A stretch of 21,555 nt of DNA from a virus. Under the pieces are notes generated by a model. The model searched no databases. It was given only the letters and a program-made list of their open reading frames with translations, and was not told the origin of the DNA. Location of the stretch: the IMG/VR virus record IMGVR_UViG_3300050821_004494, positions 1-21,555 of that record; one strand, given 5' to 3'. Each line of letters begins with the position of its first letter. Within the stretch, counting starts at the first letter, position 1. Shown piece by piece: positions 16,190 through 21,554 of the stretch. The translations under genes were made by a program, and so were the position numbers.

Positions 16190-16224
16190 AAAAAACTAAA
16201 GGCCGCTTCAAGAGCGGCCTTTTT
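16190..16224 (-). terminator. Intrinsic hairpin terminator, T tracts on both sides
   Basis: A 10-bp perfect stem AAAGGCCGCT (16198-16207) / AGCGGCCTTT (16213-16222) has a 5-base loop. On the - strand it begins six bases after the stop of the 53-residue gene and is followed by TTTAGTTTTTT. On the + strand it is followed by TTTTTATTTT, so it could also stop rightward transcripts that run past the last tailspike. It splits the leftward genes into an upstream block and a downstream block of four. Confidence 0.85.
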
Positions 16225-16227
16225 ATT

Positions 16228-16389
16228 TTAACTACCATCTACTATAGATTCTATATCTCGTACTTCGGCATTCAATATAGATTTCTTAGATTCTTTCAGA
16301 TCTATTGCTAGATACTCTCCATATTCGTAGGCATCATGATCTCCATTTAGATCATCTACAAGTACTTTAAGTTCTATATAATACTTCAC
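16228..16389 (-). CDS. Small acidic protein (53 residues), GTG start
   Basis: The frame starts at GTG overlapping the preceding stop as GTGA (4 bases), a common coupling arrangement, and ends just before the terminator. The product reads MKYYIELKVLVDDLNGDHDA and continues YEYGEYLAIDLKESKKS, ending DIESIVDGS. It is strongly acidic and has no Cys or membrane segment. Beta-strand followed by helix is suggested. The frame has no stop over the whole gap and a good amino-acid composition, which supports it as real. No family recognised. Confidence 0.7.
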   Translation of the reverse strand: MKYYIELKVLVDDLNGDHDAYEYGEYLAIDLKESKKSILNAEVRDIESIVDGS

Positions 16390-16610
16390 AAAATATTTGC
16401 CAATCCCATTGTAGTTTTAGCATCCGGTACTACGCATTCGTAAAGTTTAACATCCCCATTCTTATCTGGAACCTGAGGTCCTGGCTTCATGAGATCTTTG
16501 GCGCATTGCTGCCAAGCAGTAGTTCCAGTGTATTCGGCAACTACCTTCACATCATGAACTGCACCACTGTGAATATTGAACAGGCCTACTAAAAGCAATG
16601 CTTTAATCAT
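16386..16610 (-). CDS. Small probably exported protein with two cysteines (74 residues)
   Basis: The N-terminus MIKALLLVGLFNIHSGA looks like a short signal peptide (one Lys, nine hydrophobic residues, SGA cleavage site), leaving VHDVKVVAEYTGTTAWQQCAKD and onwards. Cys36 and Cys59 are the only cysteines and could form a disulphide in the periplasm. The layout DVKVV, W-x-x-C, Y-x-C-V resembles small secreted proteins of unknown function found in proteobacteria and their phages. It starts 3 bases after the phosphoesterase stop. Export by an early phage gene could mean superinfection exclusion or envelope modification; that is speculation. Confidence 0.7.
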   Translation of the reverse strand: MIKALLLVGLFNIHSGAVHDVKVVAEYTGTTAWQQCAKDLMKPGPQVPDKNGDVKLYECVVPDAKTTMGLANIL

Positions 16611-16613
16611 AAA

Positions 16614-17333
16614 CTAAATCACCTCTCCTATCCATCTTTCATTCTTTCCTGTTACTATCATTGGTATAAAGTATGGAATTCCTCGTAAGATAGCTCCGCA
16701 GCCCAAGGTCGGCTTAAACTTGCTATTTTCCCCATACTTGAATGCATAAGCGTGACGGTCAATGAGGCATCCGACGTTAAGGCCAAAAATTGTAGATTCT
16801 TCATTTGCAATAAATCTGAGGCCTCCGTGGGCGTGATGATGCCCGATGACAGTTGATTGCCTATTAGTGATCGCAAGAAGCCGAGCAGCATCAATACCGC
16901 CTTGGCTATCACCATGCTCGTACCGCACACCATCGACAATGTGTACGCGTCCCCATTTCCATCCCTCAGGTGCTTCGAGCAAATCTCTTGGGCTCCTGAG
17001 CGCAGCTCTAGGAAAACCTGCTGCGTAGGCCTTTTTGTAGTATCTATCGAGGTGGTTGGAGGTGCATACGAGCGCTTCCGGGAAGGCATCGTACCACTTC
17101 TCAAGAGCTGAAATAGCGGCGCTAAGCTCATGGCCAGGACTATACCCATCAGGATCATGAGGAAACTTACCGGCGAATGCATGGAAATCTACTTCATCGC
17201 CGATAAAGATTGTGCGTTCAGTGTCATATTTTTCTTCTACAGCTAGGATAAAATCCAAAGCATCTTTGTGAGCAAATGGTTCCTGAAGATCAGGAATTAC
17301 TAATACGTTTTCTTTACCTTTCTTTAGTCGCAT
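16614..17333 (-). CDS. Calcineurin-like metallophosphoesterase
   Basis: A 239-residue enzyme with the ordered metal-binding motifs of the superfamily: D15-L-Q17 (VIPDLQEPFAH), G45-D46-x-x-D49 (IFIGDEVDFH), SNH-x-DR at 92-97 (the GNHD block with Ser for Gly and Leu for Asp), EHGD (139-142) and GHHHAHGG (164-171). It should hydrolyse a phosphomono- or diester using two metal ions; the substrate cannot be read from sequence. Homologous phage enzymes are often encoded among DNA-metabolism genes, as here. It is six bases from the HAD-like gene stop. Its DNA is more GC-rich in the middle (about 50-57% over 16801-16980 by hand count) than most neighbours. Confidence 0.88.
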   Translation of the reverse strand: MRLKKGKENVLVIPDLQEPFAHKDALDFILAVEEKYDTERTIFIGDEVDFHAFAGKFPHDPDGYSPGHELSAAISALEKWYDAFPEALVCTSNHLDRYYKKAYAAGFPRAALRSPRDLLEAPEGWKWGRVHIVDGVRYEHGDSQGGIDAARLLAITNRQSTVIGHHHAHGGLRFIANEESTIFGLNVGCLIDRHAYAFKYGENSKFKPTLGCGAILRGIPYFIPMIVTGKNERWIGEVI

Positions 17334-17338
17334 TCTTT

Positions 17339-17704
17339 TTATTCTTCTCCATCTGTTCGTATACCCGTATTAGGAATTACACCTATCGCCCTATCATCCC
17401 AAATCTCTCTACAGCCCCTATCTTTTATACAGGTTACTTCTAAACGCTGACCAATATGTTTTTCAGTCCAGTCCTGAATGGCATAAATAACTTGGTCTAG
17501 GCTCCAGTCTGCGCCTCTACCTTCCGTTGAAACTCTAGCCGTAAATATCTTTACTCTTTTACCTTGAACAAGCCAATCTACTACTCTGTATACCATTTCG
17601 GGAATAGGTTCGCCAATAGTGTATTCGTCAACCAACTCGTCGTAATAGGCCAAAGTTCTATCTAGATCTACTCCAATCCACTCCTCAATCCAAGTTTCAG
17701 GCAT
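17339..17704 (-). CDS. HAD-like hydrolase/phosphatase
   Basis: 121 residues from the ATG at 17704; an in-frame TTG nine bases upstream is an alternative. Motif I is GVDLDRTLA with D13 and D15 (DxDxT), motif II is IFTARV (T55), motif III candidate is Lys94 in TCIKDRG, and motif IV is WDDRAIGVIPNTG (D103, D104). This is the compact, cap-less type of phage HAD phosphatase related to phosphatase domains of polynucleotide kinase 3'-phosphatases. The substrate may be a nucleotide, a 3'-phosphate end or a sugar phosphate. The ATG overlaps the previous stop region (8 bases). Next to a metallophosphoesterase and a dNTP pyrophosphohydrolase it fits nucleotide or DNA-end metabolism. Confidence 0.85.
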   Translation of the reverse strand: MPETWIEEWIGVDLDRTLAYYDELVDEYTIGEPIPEMVYRVVDWLVQGKRVKIFTARVSTEGRGADWSLDQVIYAIQDWTEKHIGQRLEVTCIKDRGCREIWDDRAIGVIPNTGIRTDGEE

Positions 17705-17861
17705 CTTCCTCAATTCCAGCTAATTTATCCAATTCTTGTTCTGTGAATCCTACTTCTTCTCCGGCTCTCCGTGCTTGATCATACAAATCCCAGGTAATAC
17801 CTATATCATCATTGGCGCATACTCGGAGAACCTCCTCAATTAGCTTACGTACCTGGAGCAT
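17697..17861 (-). CDS. Small acidic helical protein (54 residues)
   Basis: The ATG at 17861 lies 17 bases inside the end of the 51-residue gene. The product reads MLQVRKLIEEVLRVCANDDI, then TWDLYDQARRAGEEVGFTEQELDKLAGIEEDA, and is predicted all-helical and acidic. The same frame can be extended upstream to a TTG at 17993, giving 98 residues, but that extension lies under the 51-residue frame and has no protein-like pattern. I prefer the short form; the start is moderately certain. No family recognised. Confidence 0.6.
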   Translation of the reverse strand: MLQVRKLIEEVLRVCANDDIGITWDLYDQARRAGEEVGFTEQELDKLAGIEEDA

Positions 17862-18000
17862 GTTCGTCTCGCTCAAATACGTAAGGTACATCTTTCCAAT
17901 CACTCCACCATTGTTCGCCTTTAGGTCCTTCAGGAACTCTGAACTGAAGTATATTAGATAATGCTCTGGAGTATCTAAACCACCTAAGTTCAATATCCAT
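17845..18000 (-). CDS. Small Trp-rich phage protein (51 residues)
   Basis: This frame starts at an ATG eleven bases inside the end of the dNTP pyrophosphohydrolase-like gene. The product reads MDIELRWFRYSRALSNILQF, then VPEGPKGEQWWSDWKDVPYV and FERDEHAPGT. The core LQFRVP...W-x-DVP-x-V matches a recurring pattern of very small phage proteins in which a W-x-DVP motif ends a short beta hairpin. Five Trp in 51 residues and a clean fit between neighbours argue for a real gene over the overlapping 98-residue alternative frame. Function unknown. No obvious Shine-Dalgarno sequence, so coupling is likely. Confidence 0.6.
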   Translation of the reverse strand: MDIELRWFRYSRALSNILQFRVPEGPKGEQWWSDWKDVPYVFERDEHAPGT

Positions 18001-18490
18001 TCTTATTTAACCAATCCTTCTGCATCTTTCCTGATGCTCCTTTAGTAGGCCTATTGTCGTTCAATTTGCCCACAGAACTGCCATCAATAAGCATAGCAAT
18101 ACAGGCAATAGCATGATGGAGATGGTGTATGCCAGAATCTTCTGCCAAGTCCTCTCCATCCCACCAAGCTGAGATATGGCGAAGAGCAGCCCCATAATAG
18201 ACGGAAGAGCTAATAGTTTTATCACGCCAGTTGTAAGGTCCATATTTCTTAACTCCATCGGAGAATGCTTCCGCAAGTGCGTGGATAGCACTTGGGGGAA
18301 CAACCTCTAGAGGAATCTTTTTAGCTCCAAACGCTGTCTTCGGATTATTATCCGGGTATCCAGGTATAAGTTCTGGTTTATGTTTATTTGTCGGATCTAT
18401 TAGCCACTTTGATCCATCTTTTAGGCACTGATCCAATGGCAAAATCGAAGTCGTTGTCACAAGCCCAATCTGAGTATCTTTTTGTTCCAT
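17990..18490 (-). CDS. dATP/dGTP pyrophosphohydrolase-like protein (DUF5664 family)
   Basis: 166 residues from the ATG at 18490. The core matches the all-alpha, MazG-like DUF5664 pattern: NPKTAFGAKKIPLEVVPPSA, then EAFSDGVKKYGPYNWRDK, SVYYGAALRHISAWWDGEDL, DSGIHHLHHAIACIAMLIDG and GKLNDNRP. Family members are annotated as dATP/dGTP diphosphohydrolases, which remove pyrophosphate from purine dNTPs and so shape the dNTP pool. The start is uncertain: the frame runs open to 18607, the ATG chosen lies 107 bases inside the resolvase gene, and later candidates (GTG 18460, TTG 18442 or 18436) lack a good ribosome binding site. The homologous core begins after residue 45 in any case. Confidence 0.8.
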   Translation of the reverse strand: MEQKDTQIGLVTTTSILPLDQCLKDGSKWLIDPTNKHKPELIPGYPDNNPKTAFGAKKIPLEVVPPSAIHALAEAFSDGVKKYGPYNWRDKTISSSVYYGAALRHISAWWDGEDLAEDSGIHHLHHAIACIAMLIDGSSVGKLNDNRPTKGASGKMQKDWLNKNGY

Positions 18491-18842
18491 TTTTAACAAG
18501 TTTATTATCTGATCCGAAGAGAAGCCTAATTGATACATCTGGATTACTTTTCTTGACAGCAAGAAGTTTTGTACGATCCGACGAAGTAAGCCTACCTTTG
18601 TACTCAATTATAGTTCCATTTTCCAAAACGAAGTCGGGAGTATAAGATCTTTTCTGCCTCACGGTGGATTTCTCTTCGCAATTCAAGCAAACGCCACCAC
18701 GTACTGTCTTGTAATACTCCAGCTTTAATCCCTCGTATGTAAACTGGATTCCTTGGTCCGTAAGCCATTGAGCTAATTTCTCCTCAGCACCACTGCGGTA
18801 CCCACTACTTCTTTTATGACCCCATTTCCAATTTCTAGGCAT
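18384..18842 (-). CDS. T7 endonuclease I-type Holliday-junction resolvase
   Basis: A 152-residue nuclease matching T7 gp3: YRSGAEEKLAQWL (15-27), FTYEGLKLEYYK, YTPDFVLENGTIIEYKGR (67-84), then SSDRTKLLAVKKSNPDVSIR, LLFGS, K-x-GTKRYSDWACDNDFDFA and IPKRWIK-like VPKRWIK. Putative catalytic residues are Glu20, Asp70, Glu80 and Lys82; T7 has Glu20, Asp55, Glu65 and Lys67, so spacing within the core is identical. The 15-residue insertion before Asp70 contains Cys52-x-x-Cys55. It resolves branched DNA before packaging and may help degrade host DNA. The ATG overlaps the previous gene by 8 bases, and the 3' part is overlapped by the DUF5664 gene. Confidence 0.92.
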   Translation of the reverse strand: MPRNWKWGHKRSSGYRSGAEEKLAQWLTDQGIQFTYEGLKLEYYKTVRGGVCLNCEEKSTVRQKRSYTPDFVLENGTIIEYKGRLTSSDRTKLLAVKKSNPDVSIRLLFGSDNKLVKNGTKRYSDWACDNDFDFAIGSVPKRWIKVANRSDK

Positions 18843-19014
18843 TAATCTTTGTTCTTTCTATTTCATCCAGAAGGTGCACAAATAAATCTATAAATTCAGT
18901 AGGTTCATAAGTATAGTCAGTAGATTCAGCTAAACTCTTTCCACGTTCAGCAATTCTACGTAAAATATCCAACTGTTCGTATAGATAGGGATGTTTTATC
19001 TCTAATCTATGCAT
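18835..19014 (-). CDS. Small helical protein (59 residues), unknown function
   Basis: The start is decided by GGAGG at 19023-19027, 8 bases before the ATG at 19014; the upstream ATG at 19050 would place the start 31 bases inside the preceding gene without such a site. The product begins MHRLEIKHPYLYEQLDILRR and contains a charged helix (IAERGKSLAE) and EFIDLFVHLLDEIERTKINA. Likely two or three helices, soluble. No family recognised. It overlaps the resolvase start by 8 bases. Confidence 0.7.
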   Translation of the reverse strand: MHRLEIKHPYLYEQLDILRRIAERGKSLAESTDYTYEPTEFIDLFVHLLDEIERTKINA

Positions 19015-19018
19015 ATGA

Positions 19019-19234
19019 TTATCCTCCATCTGGATCATTAGCGTATGCAATAGCTTCTGCCGAAATTTCTGTACTTAGGGGTCCTTTCCCCCACATAACC
19101 ACATACTGTGCAGATTTAGTAGTCCCATCATAGTACACAGCATAAGGAAAAGTACCCTCTTCGGCGTCATAGCATTTTAGAGATGGATACCATCCGATTT
19201 CTGTAGGCGGATTTTCTGACCAATAACTATGCAT
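19019..19234 (-). CDS. Small Tyr/Trp-rich protein (71 residues), unknown function
   Basis: The ATG at 19234 lies 8 bases inside the end of the Lar-like gene. A longer in-frame form starting at 19351 would lie almost fully over that gene and is rejected. The product reads MHSYWSENPPTEIGWYPSLK, then CYDAEEGTFPYAVYYDG, YVVMWGKGPLS and ends ANDPDGG. The NPP-x-E-x-GWY pattern resembles short phage proteins of the DUF551 kind, which begin with a W..PP-x-x-G-x-Y motif, but the similarity is slight. Predicted beta-rich and soluble. Confidence 0.65.
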   Translation of the reverse strand: MHSYWSENPPTEIGWYPSLKCYDAEEGTFPYAVYYDGTTKSAQYVVMWGKGPLSTEISAEAIAYANDPDGG

Positions 19235-19448
19235 ACGTCCCCACTCGGCTATTCCATTTATTAATAGCCTCTTCTTCATTCTTAGCTCGAATAGTAAGTA
19301 CGGAATTAAATTGTCCTCGTACGTCCCCACAATAATGGCGTATATCCACACTTAATACCGTGTACTTAGCTCCAGTCCAATATTTATGTGGCAAAATAAG
19401 AGTATCAGTTCCTCCACAAAATGGACATGGTAGTAATCTAATGTCCAT
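19227..19448 (-). CDS. Lar-family-like restriction alleviation / zinc finger protein
   Basis: A 73-residue protein. The N-terminus LLPCPFCGGTDTL carries the LxPCPFCG zinc knuckle (Cys8, Cys11) of the Lar family; RHYCGDV (about 37-43) supplies the second half, with only one Cys where Lar has C-x-x-C, so a His may complete the site. The C-terminus, AKNEEEAINKWNSRVG, matches the family's EEAI-x-x-WN-x-R ending. Rac-prophage Lar relieves type I restriction by modulating the methylase, but most phage homologues are untested, so anti-restriction is possible rather than shown. The ATG overlaps the preceding stop by one base (TAATG). Confidence 0.8.
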   Translation of the reverse strand: MDIRLLPCPFCGGTDTLILPHKYWTGAKYTVLSVDIRHYCGDVRGQFNSVLTIRAKNEEEAINKWNSRVGTYA

Positions 19449-19528
19449 TATTTTTCATTGTAACATTTACGATTTGGTGGATGATTATACCCGCACTTAC
19501 CGCATGTCTTGTAATGTTTAGATGGCAT
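19448..19528 (-). CDS. 26-residue zinc-knuckle microprotein
   Basis: This tiny frame fits exactly between two genes with one-base TAATG overlaps at both ends, as in a translationally coupled chain. The product reads MPSKHYKTCGKCGYNHPPNR followed by KCYNEK. Cys9-x-x-Cys12, His16 and Cys22 make a plausible C-C-H-C zinc knuckle. The two matching stop-start overlaps and the zinc ligands argue for a real gene. Function unknown; single-knuckle phage proteins may bind nucleic acid or a host protein. Confidence 0.75.
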   Translation of the reverse strand: MPSKHYKTCGKCGYNHPPNRKCYNEK

Positions 19529-19968
19529 TATGCAGCTCTTATAAGTCCAAGCTTAATAAGAGCTTCCCTAGGAGCGAACTGAGCAGCACAGACTCCAGCT
19601 ACATAAGCTGGACTAAGTTCATCTAATTGAACTTCTTGTACTTCTCCCAATTCCATATATTCCCACATAGGAATACCTCGTAGAAGTCCTACATATGCCT
19701 CTAGTCGGGCACCCTTACTATTCTCCCACCCCGAAAGAAATACTATGCCTGATACTTTAGATAGCTTAAGAATATCCTCAGCTAAGAGCTTCCAGTACAT
19801 ATCGCCGTAATGTACTGCTAGAGCTTCTTCTTCCTCTTTAGGATCGTTGTCGTCATATGGCGAAATAGCCTCCCATTCTTGAAGTGTAAGTTGCTTCTTC
19901 ATCGCATCAAAAGCAGGTTTATTACCGGCCTCTATGCCTGTTATAGGACCACTAATATAAACTTTAAT
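19528..19968 (-). CDS. DUF4406 nucleoside 2-deoxyribosyltransferase-like protein, AUU start
   Basis: A 146-residue protein if started at ATT 19968. The first ATG in frame (19902) would remove the conserved first strand and loop, KVYISGPITGIEAGNKPAF, which is exactly how DUF4406 proteins begin after Met. The rest carries the helix with WEAISPYDDND, IVFLSGWENSKGARLEAYVG (about 75-94, with the family W-x-x-S-x-GA-x-x-E motif) and GIPMWEY. GGAGG at 19977-19981 is 8 bases from ATT and 5 from the in-frame ATC just upstream. No ATG, GTG or TTG exists between the upstream in-frame TGA and the ATG at 19902. The fold relates to nucleoside deoxyribosyltransferases and may act on nucleotides or nucleotide-like signals. 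It follows the exonuclease by about 20 bases. Confidence 0.82.
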   Translation of the reverse strand: MKVYISGPITGIEAGNKPAFDAMKKQLTLQEWEAISPYDDNDPKEEEEALAVHYGDMYWKLLAEDILKLSKVSGIVFLSGWENSKGARLEAYVGLLRGIPMWEYMELGEVQEVQLDELSPAYVAGVCAAQFAPREALIKLGLIRAA

Positions 19969-19981
19969 GATTAGTTCCTCC
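19966..19981 (-). promoter_or_regulatory. Strong Shine-Dalgarno sequence serving a non-AUG start
   Basis: On the - strand GGAGG (19981-19977) is followed by AACTA, ATC (19971-19969) and ATT (19968-19966). No ATG, GTG or TTG lies within the usable range, so this site points to initiation at AUU or AUC. Confidence 0.75.
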
Positions 19982-19988
19982 GGTATGG

Positions 19989-20834
19989 TTAATCAAATTC
20001 GAATCCTTCTGGTTTCTCCCACCCTTTACCTCTTTCCGATTCCCGTAAGATCCAAAGGAGGGCTGCTTGTTCAAGAAAATAAGATCTAGCTTGTTCGGGA
20101 TCATCAATTCTATCTCTATAGACGCTCCAGACTCGTGATGCAAGCTCCTTTTTAGATTTGGCCCCTCCGAGAAGTTCAGCCGCTCTTTTAGGCCCAATTC
20201 CGTCAATTCCCGGAACATTGTCTGTAATATCTCCCGTAAGCAGTTGAGTATAGAAATTGAAGTCGGCATCCCTAGGGGAGATCCGTCGTAATCGATCATT
20301 AACCCAATCAAAATGCCATCCGGAGATCTGATATAAGTCCTTGTCGATAGAAACCGAGACTGCATCATCTCGAAGCTTGGAAAGATTGATTCCAATGAGG
20401 TCGTCAGCCTCAACATTATCGCCGTAGACGGCTCCGTAGTCTTCAACAAGATACTCCTCTACTTCTCTAAGATATTTGGGCTTGACTTGGTTGCGATTTC
20501 CTTTGTAGGGCTTTGTTTTGGCAATATTGTCCCGGAAAGTGCTAGCAGGGCTAAGGTAGTACGATACCGAAACAGGATTGAGTTTAGTTTTAATTGTATC
20601 AATGGCTGCATCGACTGCTCTAAGAGCGAACCCAATTGGCTGTAACTCCTTTCTAGACCAAATATATCCTAATCTGTCTCCTAGGAATTTTTTGGCCTCA
20701 TTATAAGAATCAAAATCCGTAAAATTATCTGCATATTCAACTAAGTATTTGGTTTTCTCGGCTGCTGCTGCACATCTATATTTTATTATATCCGAGTCTA
20801 TTAGAAGATGCTTTTGCTGTATTTTTTCTAGCAT
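19989..20834 (-). CDS. 5'-3' exonuclease / flap endonuclease (PIN-H3TH type)
   Basis: 281 residues from the ATG at 20834. AGGA at 20843-20840 is 5 bases from this ATG but only 2 from the TTG one codon earlier. Acidic metal-binding sites are spread as in T5 and polymerase-I-type 5' nucleases: LLIDSDIIKYRCA (about 10-22), YGDNVEADDLIG (138-149), SIDKDLYQ (162-169) and LLTGDITDNVPGIDGIGPKRAAELL (199-223), the last being the helix-three-turn-helix DNA-binding motif. KPYKGNR (about 108-114) matches the arch region. It should remove 5' flaps and RNA primers, degrade DNA 5' to 3' and help recombination, working with the downstream resolvase. Confidence 0.93.
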   Translation of the reverse strand: MLEKIQQKHLLIDSDIIKYRCAAAAEKTKYLVEYADNFTDFDSYNEAKKFLGDRLGYIWSRKELQPIGFALRAVDAAIDTIKTKLNPVSVSYYLSPASTFRDNIAKTKPYKGNRNQVKPKYLREVEEYLVEDYGAVYGDNVEADDLIGINLSKLRDDAVSVSIDKDLYQISGWHFDWVNDRLRRISPRDADFNFYTQLLTGDITDNVPGIDGIGPKRAAELLGGAKSKKELASRVWSVYRDRIDDPEQARSYFLEQAALLWILRESERGKGWEKPEGFEFD

Positions 20835-20841
20835 CAAAGTC

Positions 20842-20940
20842 CTAAAAAGAAGGGAGAGGCAGAGGCGCGCTAGATTCTGCTTTAGCTGGTTTGTATCCCA
20901 GAGTGTCCATTATTGCACGTATCGGACACCGCTCTCCCAT
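20842..20940 (-). CDS. Short hypothetical protein (32 residues)
   Basis: This frame exactly fills the gap between two genes: it starts 5 bases after the previous stop, and its own stop codon overlaps the AGGA ribosome binding site of the exonuclease. The product begins MGERCPIRAIMDTLGYKPAK and ends in a Pro/Ser tail (SSAPLPLPSF). It may act as a leader that couples translation to the exonuclease. Its own ribosome binding site is weak. Evidence is position and lack of stops only. Confidence 0.5.
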   Translation of the reverse strand: MGERCPIRAIMDTLGYKPAKAESSAPLPLPSF

Positions 20941-20945
20941 AGGCT

Positions 20946-21209
20946 TTAGTTCAAACCAAGTTCCATTTGAACATCAGCAAGAGGAGCATCCTCTGGCGGA
21001 GTCTTAAGGACATAGTTCAACCAATCATTGATAAAAGTTGTCACCTCACTAGTAAATTCAATGACACCAGTACCACGATTAATAACCACATACATAGGAA
21101 GCTTATCTTCTTCCACGGCACCCACGAATACATCGTAGATACCTCGGGAGAGAATAGGCGTAACATCAGTCTTCAACGGCTCAGCATTATACAGAATAGG
21201 TTTCTTCAA
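20946..21209 (-). CDS. Unknown 87-residue protein, TTG start
   Basis: The start codon is TTG at 21209, supported by AAGGA 8 bases upstream at the end of the preceding gene; no ATG occurs before it in frame and the first internal ATG is at LPMYVV. The product reads MKKPILYNAEPLKTDVTPIL, SRGIYDVFVGAVEEDKLPMY, VVINRGTGVIEFTSEVTTFI, then NDWLNYVLK and an acidic, Pro-containing tail. The central strands and NRGTGV turn suggest a small beta domain. No family recognised. It sits between a 44-residue gene and the 32-residue gene upstream of the exonuclease. Confidence 0.75.
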   Translation of the reverse strand: MKKPILYNAEPLKTDVTPILSRGIYDVFVGAVEEDKLPMYVVINRGTGVIEFTSEVTTFINDWLNYVLKTPPEDAPLADVQMELGLN

Positions 21210-21213
21210 ATTT

Positions 21214-21348
21214 TTATTCCTTACTCAAAAACTCATAAAACTTAGTAGCAGTAGAAATAATTGACTCCGCAGTTTCAGTAGGTCTAGAAATGCGGAGCGC
21301 TGCTTCTAGAGACTGCGCCTTTAATTGTAAAGAAATTGGCAAATCCAT
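21214..21348 (-). CDS. Small hypothetical protein (44 residues)
   Basis: The ATG lies 2 bases after the stop of the preceding gene and the frame runs to 4 bases before the next start. The product is MDLPISLQLKAQSLEAALRI, then SRPTETAESIISTATKFYEF and LSKE: amphipathic helices without Cys or Trp. The terminal AAGGA also serves as the ribosome binding site for the next gene. Position and composition support it; function unknown. Confidence 0.65.
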   Translation of the reverse strand: MDLPISLQLKAQSLEAALRISRPTETAESIISTATKFYEFLSKE

Positions 21349-21350
21349 AA

Positions 21351-21554
21351 TTAATTCCAATTGTCTCCATCTCCGACATCAGGCCCAGCAGCATCTGCCA
21401 CGTCTTCCCTCTCCTCATCTGCCTTAGTCTCCTTACCCATCAACTCCTTAGTGTACTTGTCCCACAGAGTCTTCAGAAACTCTTCTCGTTTAGCGGCTGC
21501 AGGCAACTTGAACACTTCGTATTTGAGTCCGAGGTCAATAAAAGCAAGGGCGGT
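21351..21554 (-). CDS. C-terminal 67 residues of an early protein with acidic tail (5' end outside window)
   Basis: The frame is open to the window edge. Visible sequence: TALAFIDLGLKYEVFKLPAA, AKREEFLKTLWDKYTKELMG, then a strongly acidic tail ADEEREDVADAAGPDVGDGDNWN. A helical charged segment with an acidic C-terminus ending near an aromatic residue is typical of phage single-strand DNA-binding proteins (T7 gp2.5, T4 gp32), where the tail recruits replication partners; its place directly upstream of recombination genes would fit. Too little is visible to assign it, and other replication or recombination proteins end similarly. Confidence 0.7.
   Translation of the reverse strand, partial: TALAFIDLGLKYEVFKLPAAAKREEFLKTLWDKYTKELMGKETKADEEREDVADAAGPDVGDGDNWN

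Noticed and set aside
16658-17182. 174-codon - strand ORF overlapping the metallophosphoesterase
   Set aside because: The other frame carries all metal-binding motifs of a known superfamily; this one has none.
19019-19351. 110-codon form of the 71-residue protein
   Set aside because: The extra N-terminal part lies over the Lar-like gene in another frame and has no pattern; the ATG at 19234 gives the usual short overlap.
19964-20449. 161-codon - strand ORF overlapping the exonuclease
   Set aside because: It overlaps the catalytic and H3TH motifs of the exonuclease in another frame and shows no domain pattern.
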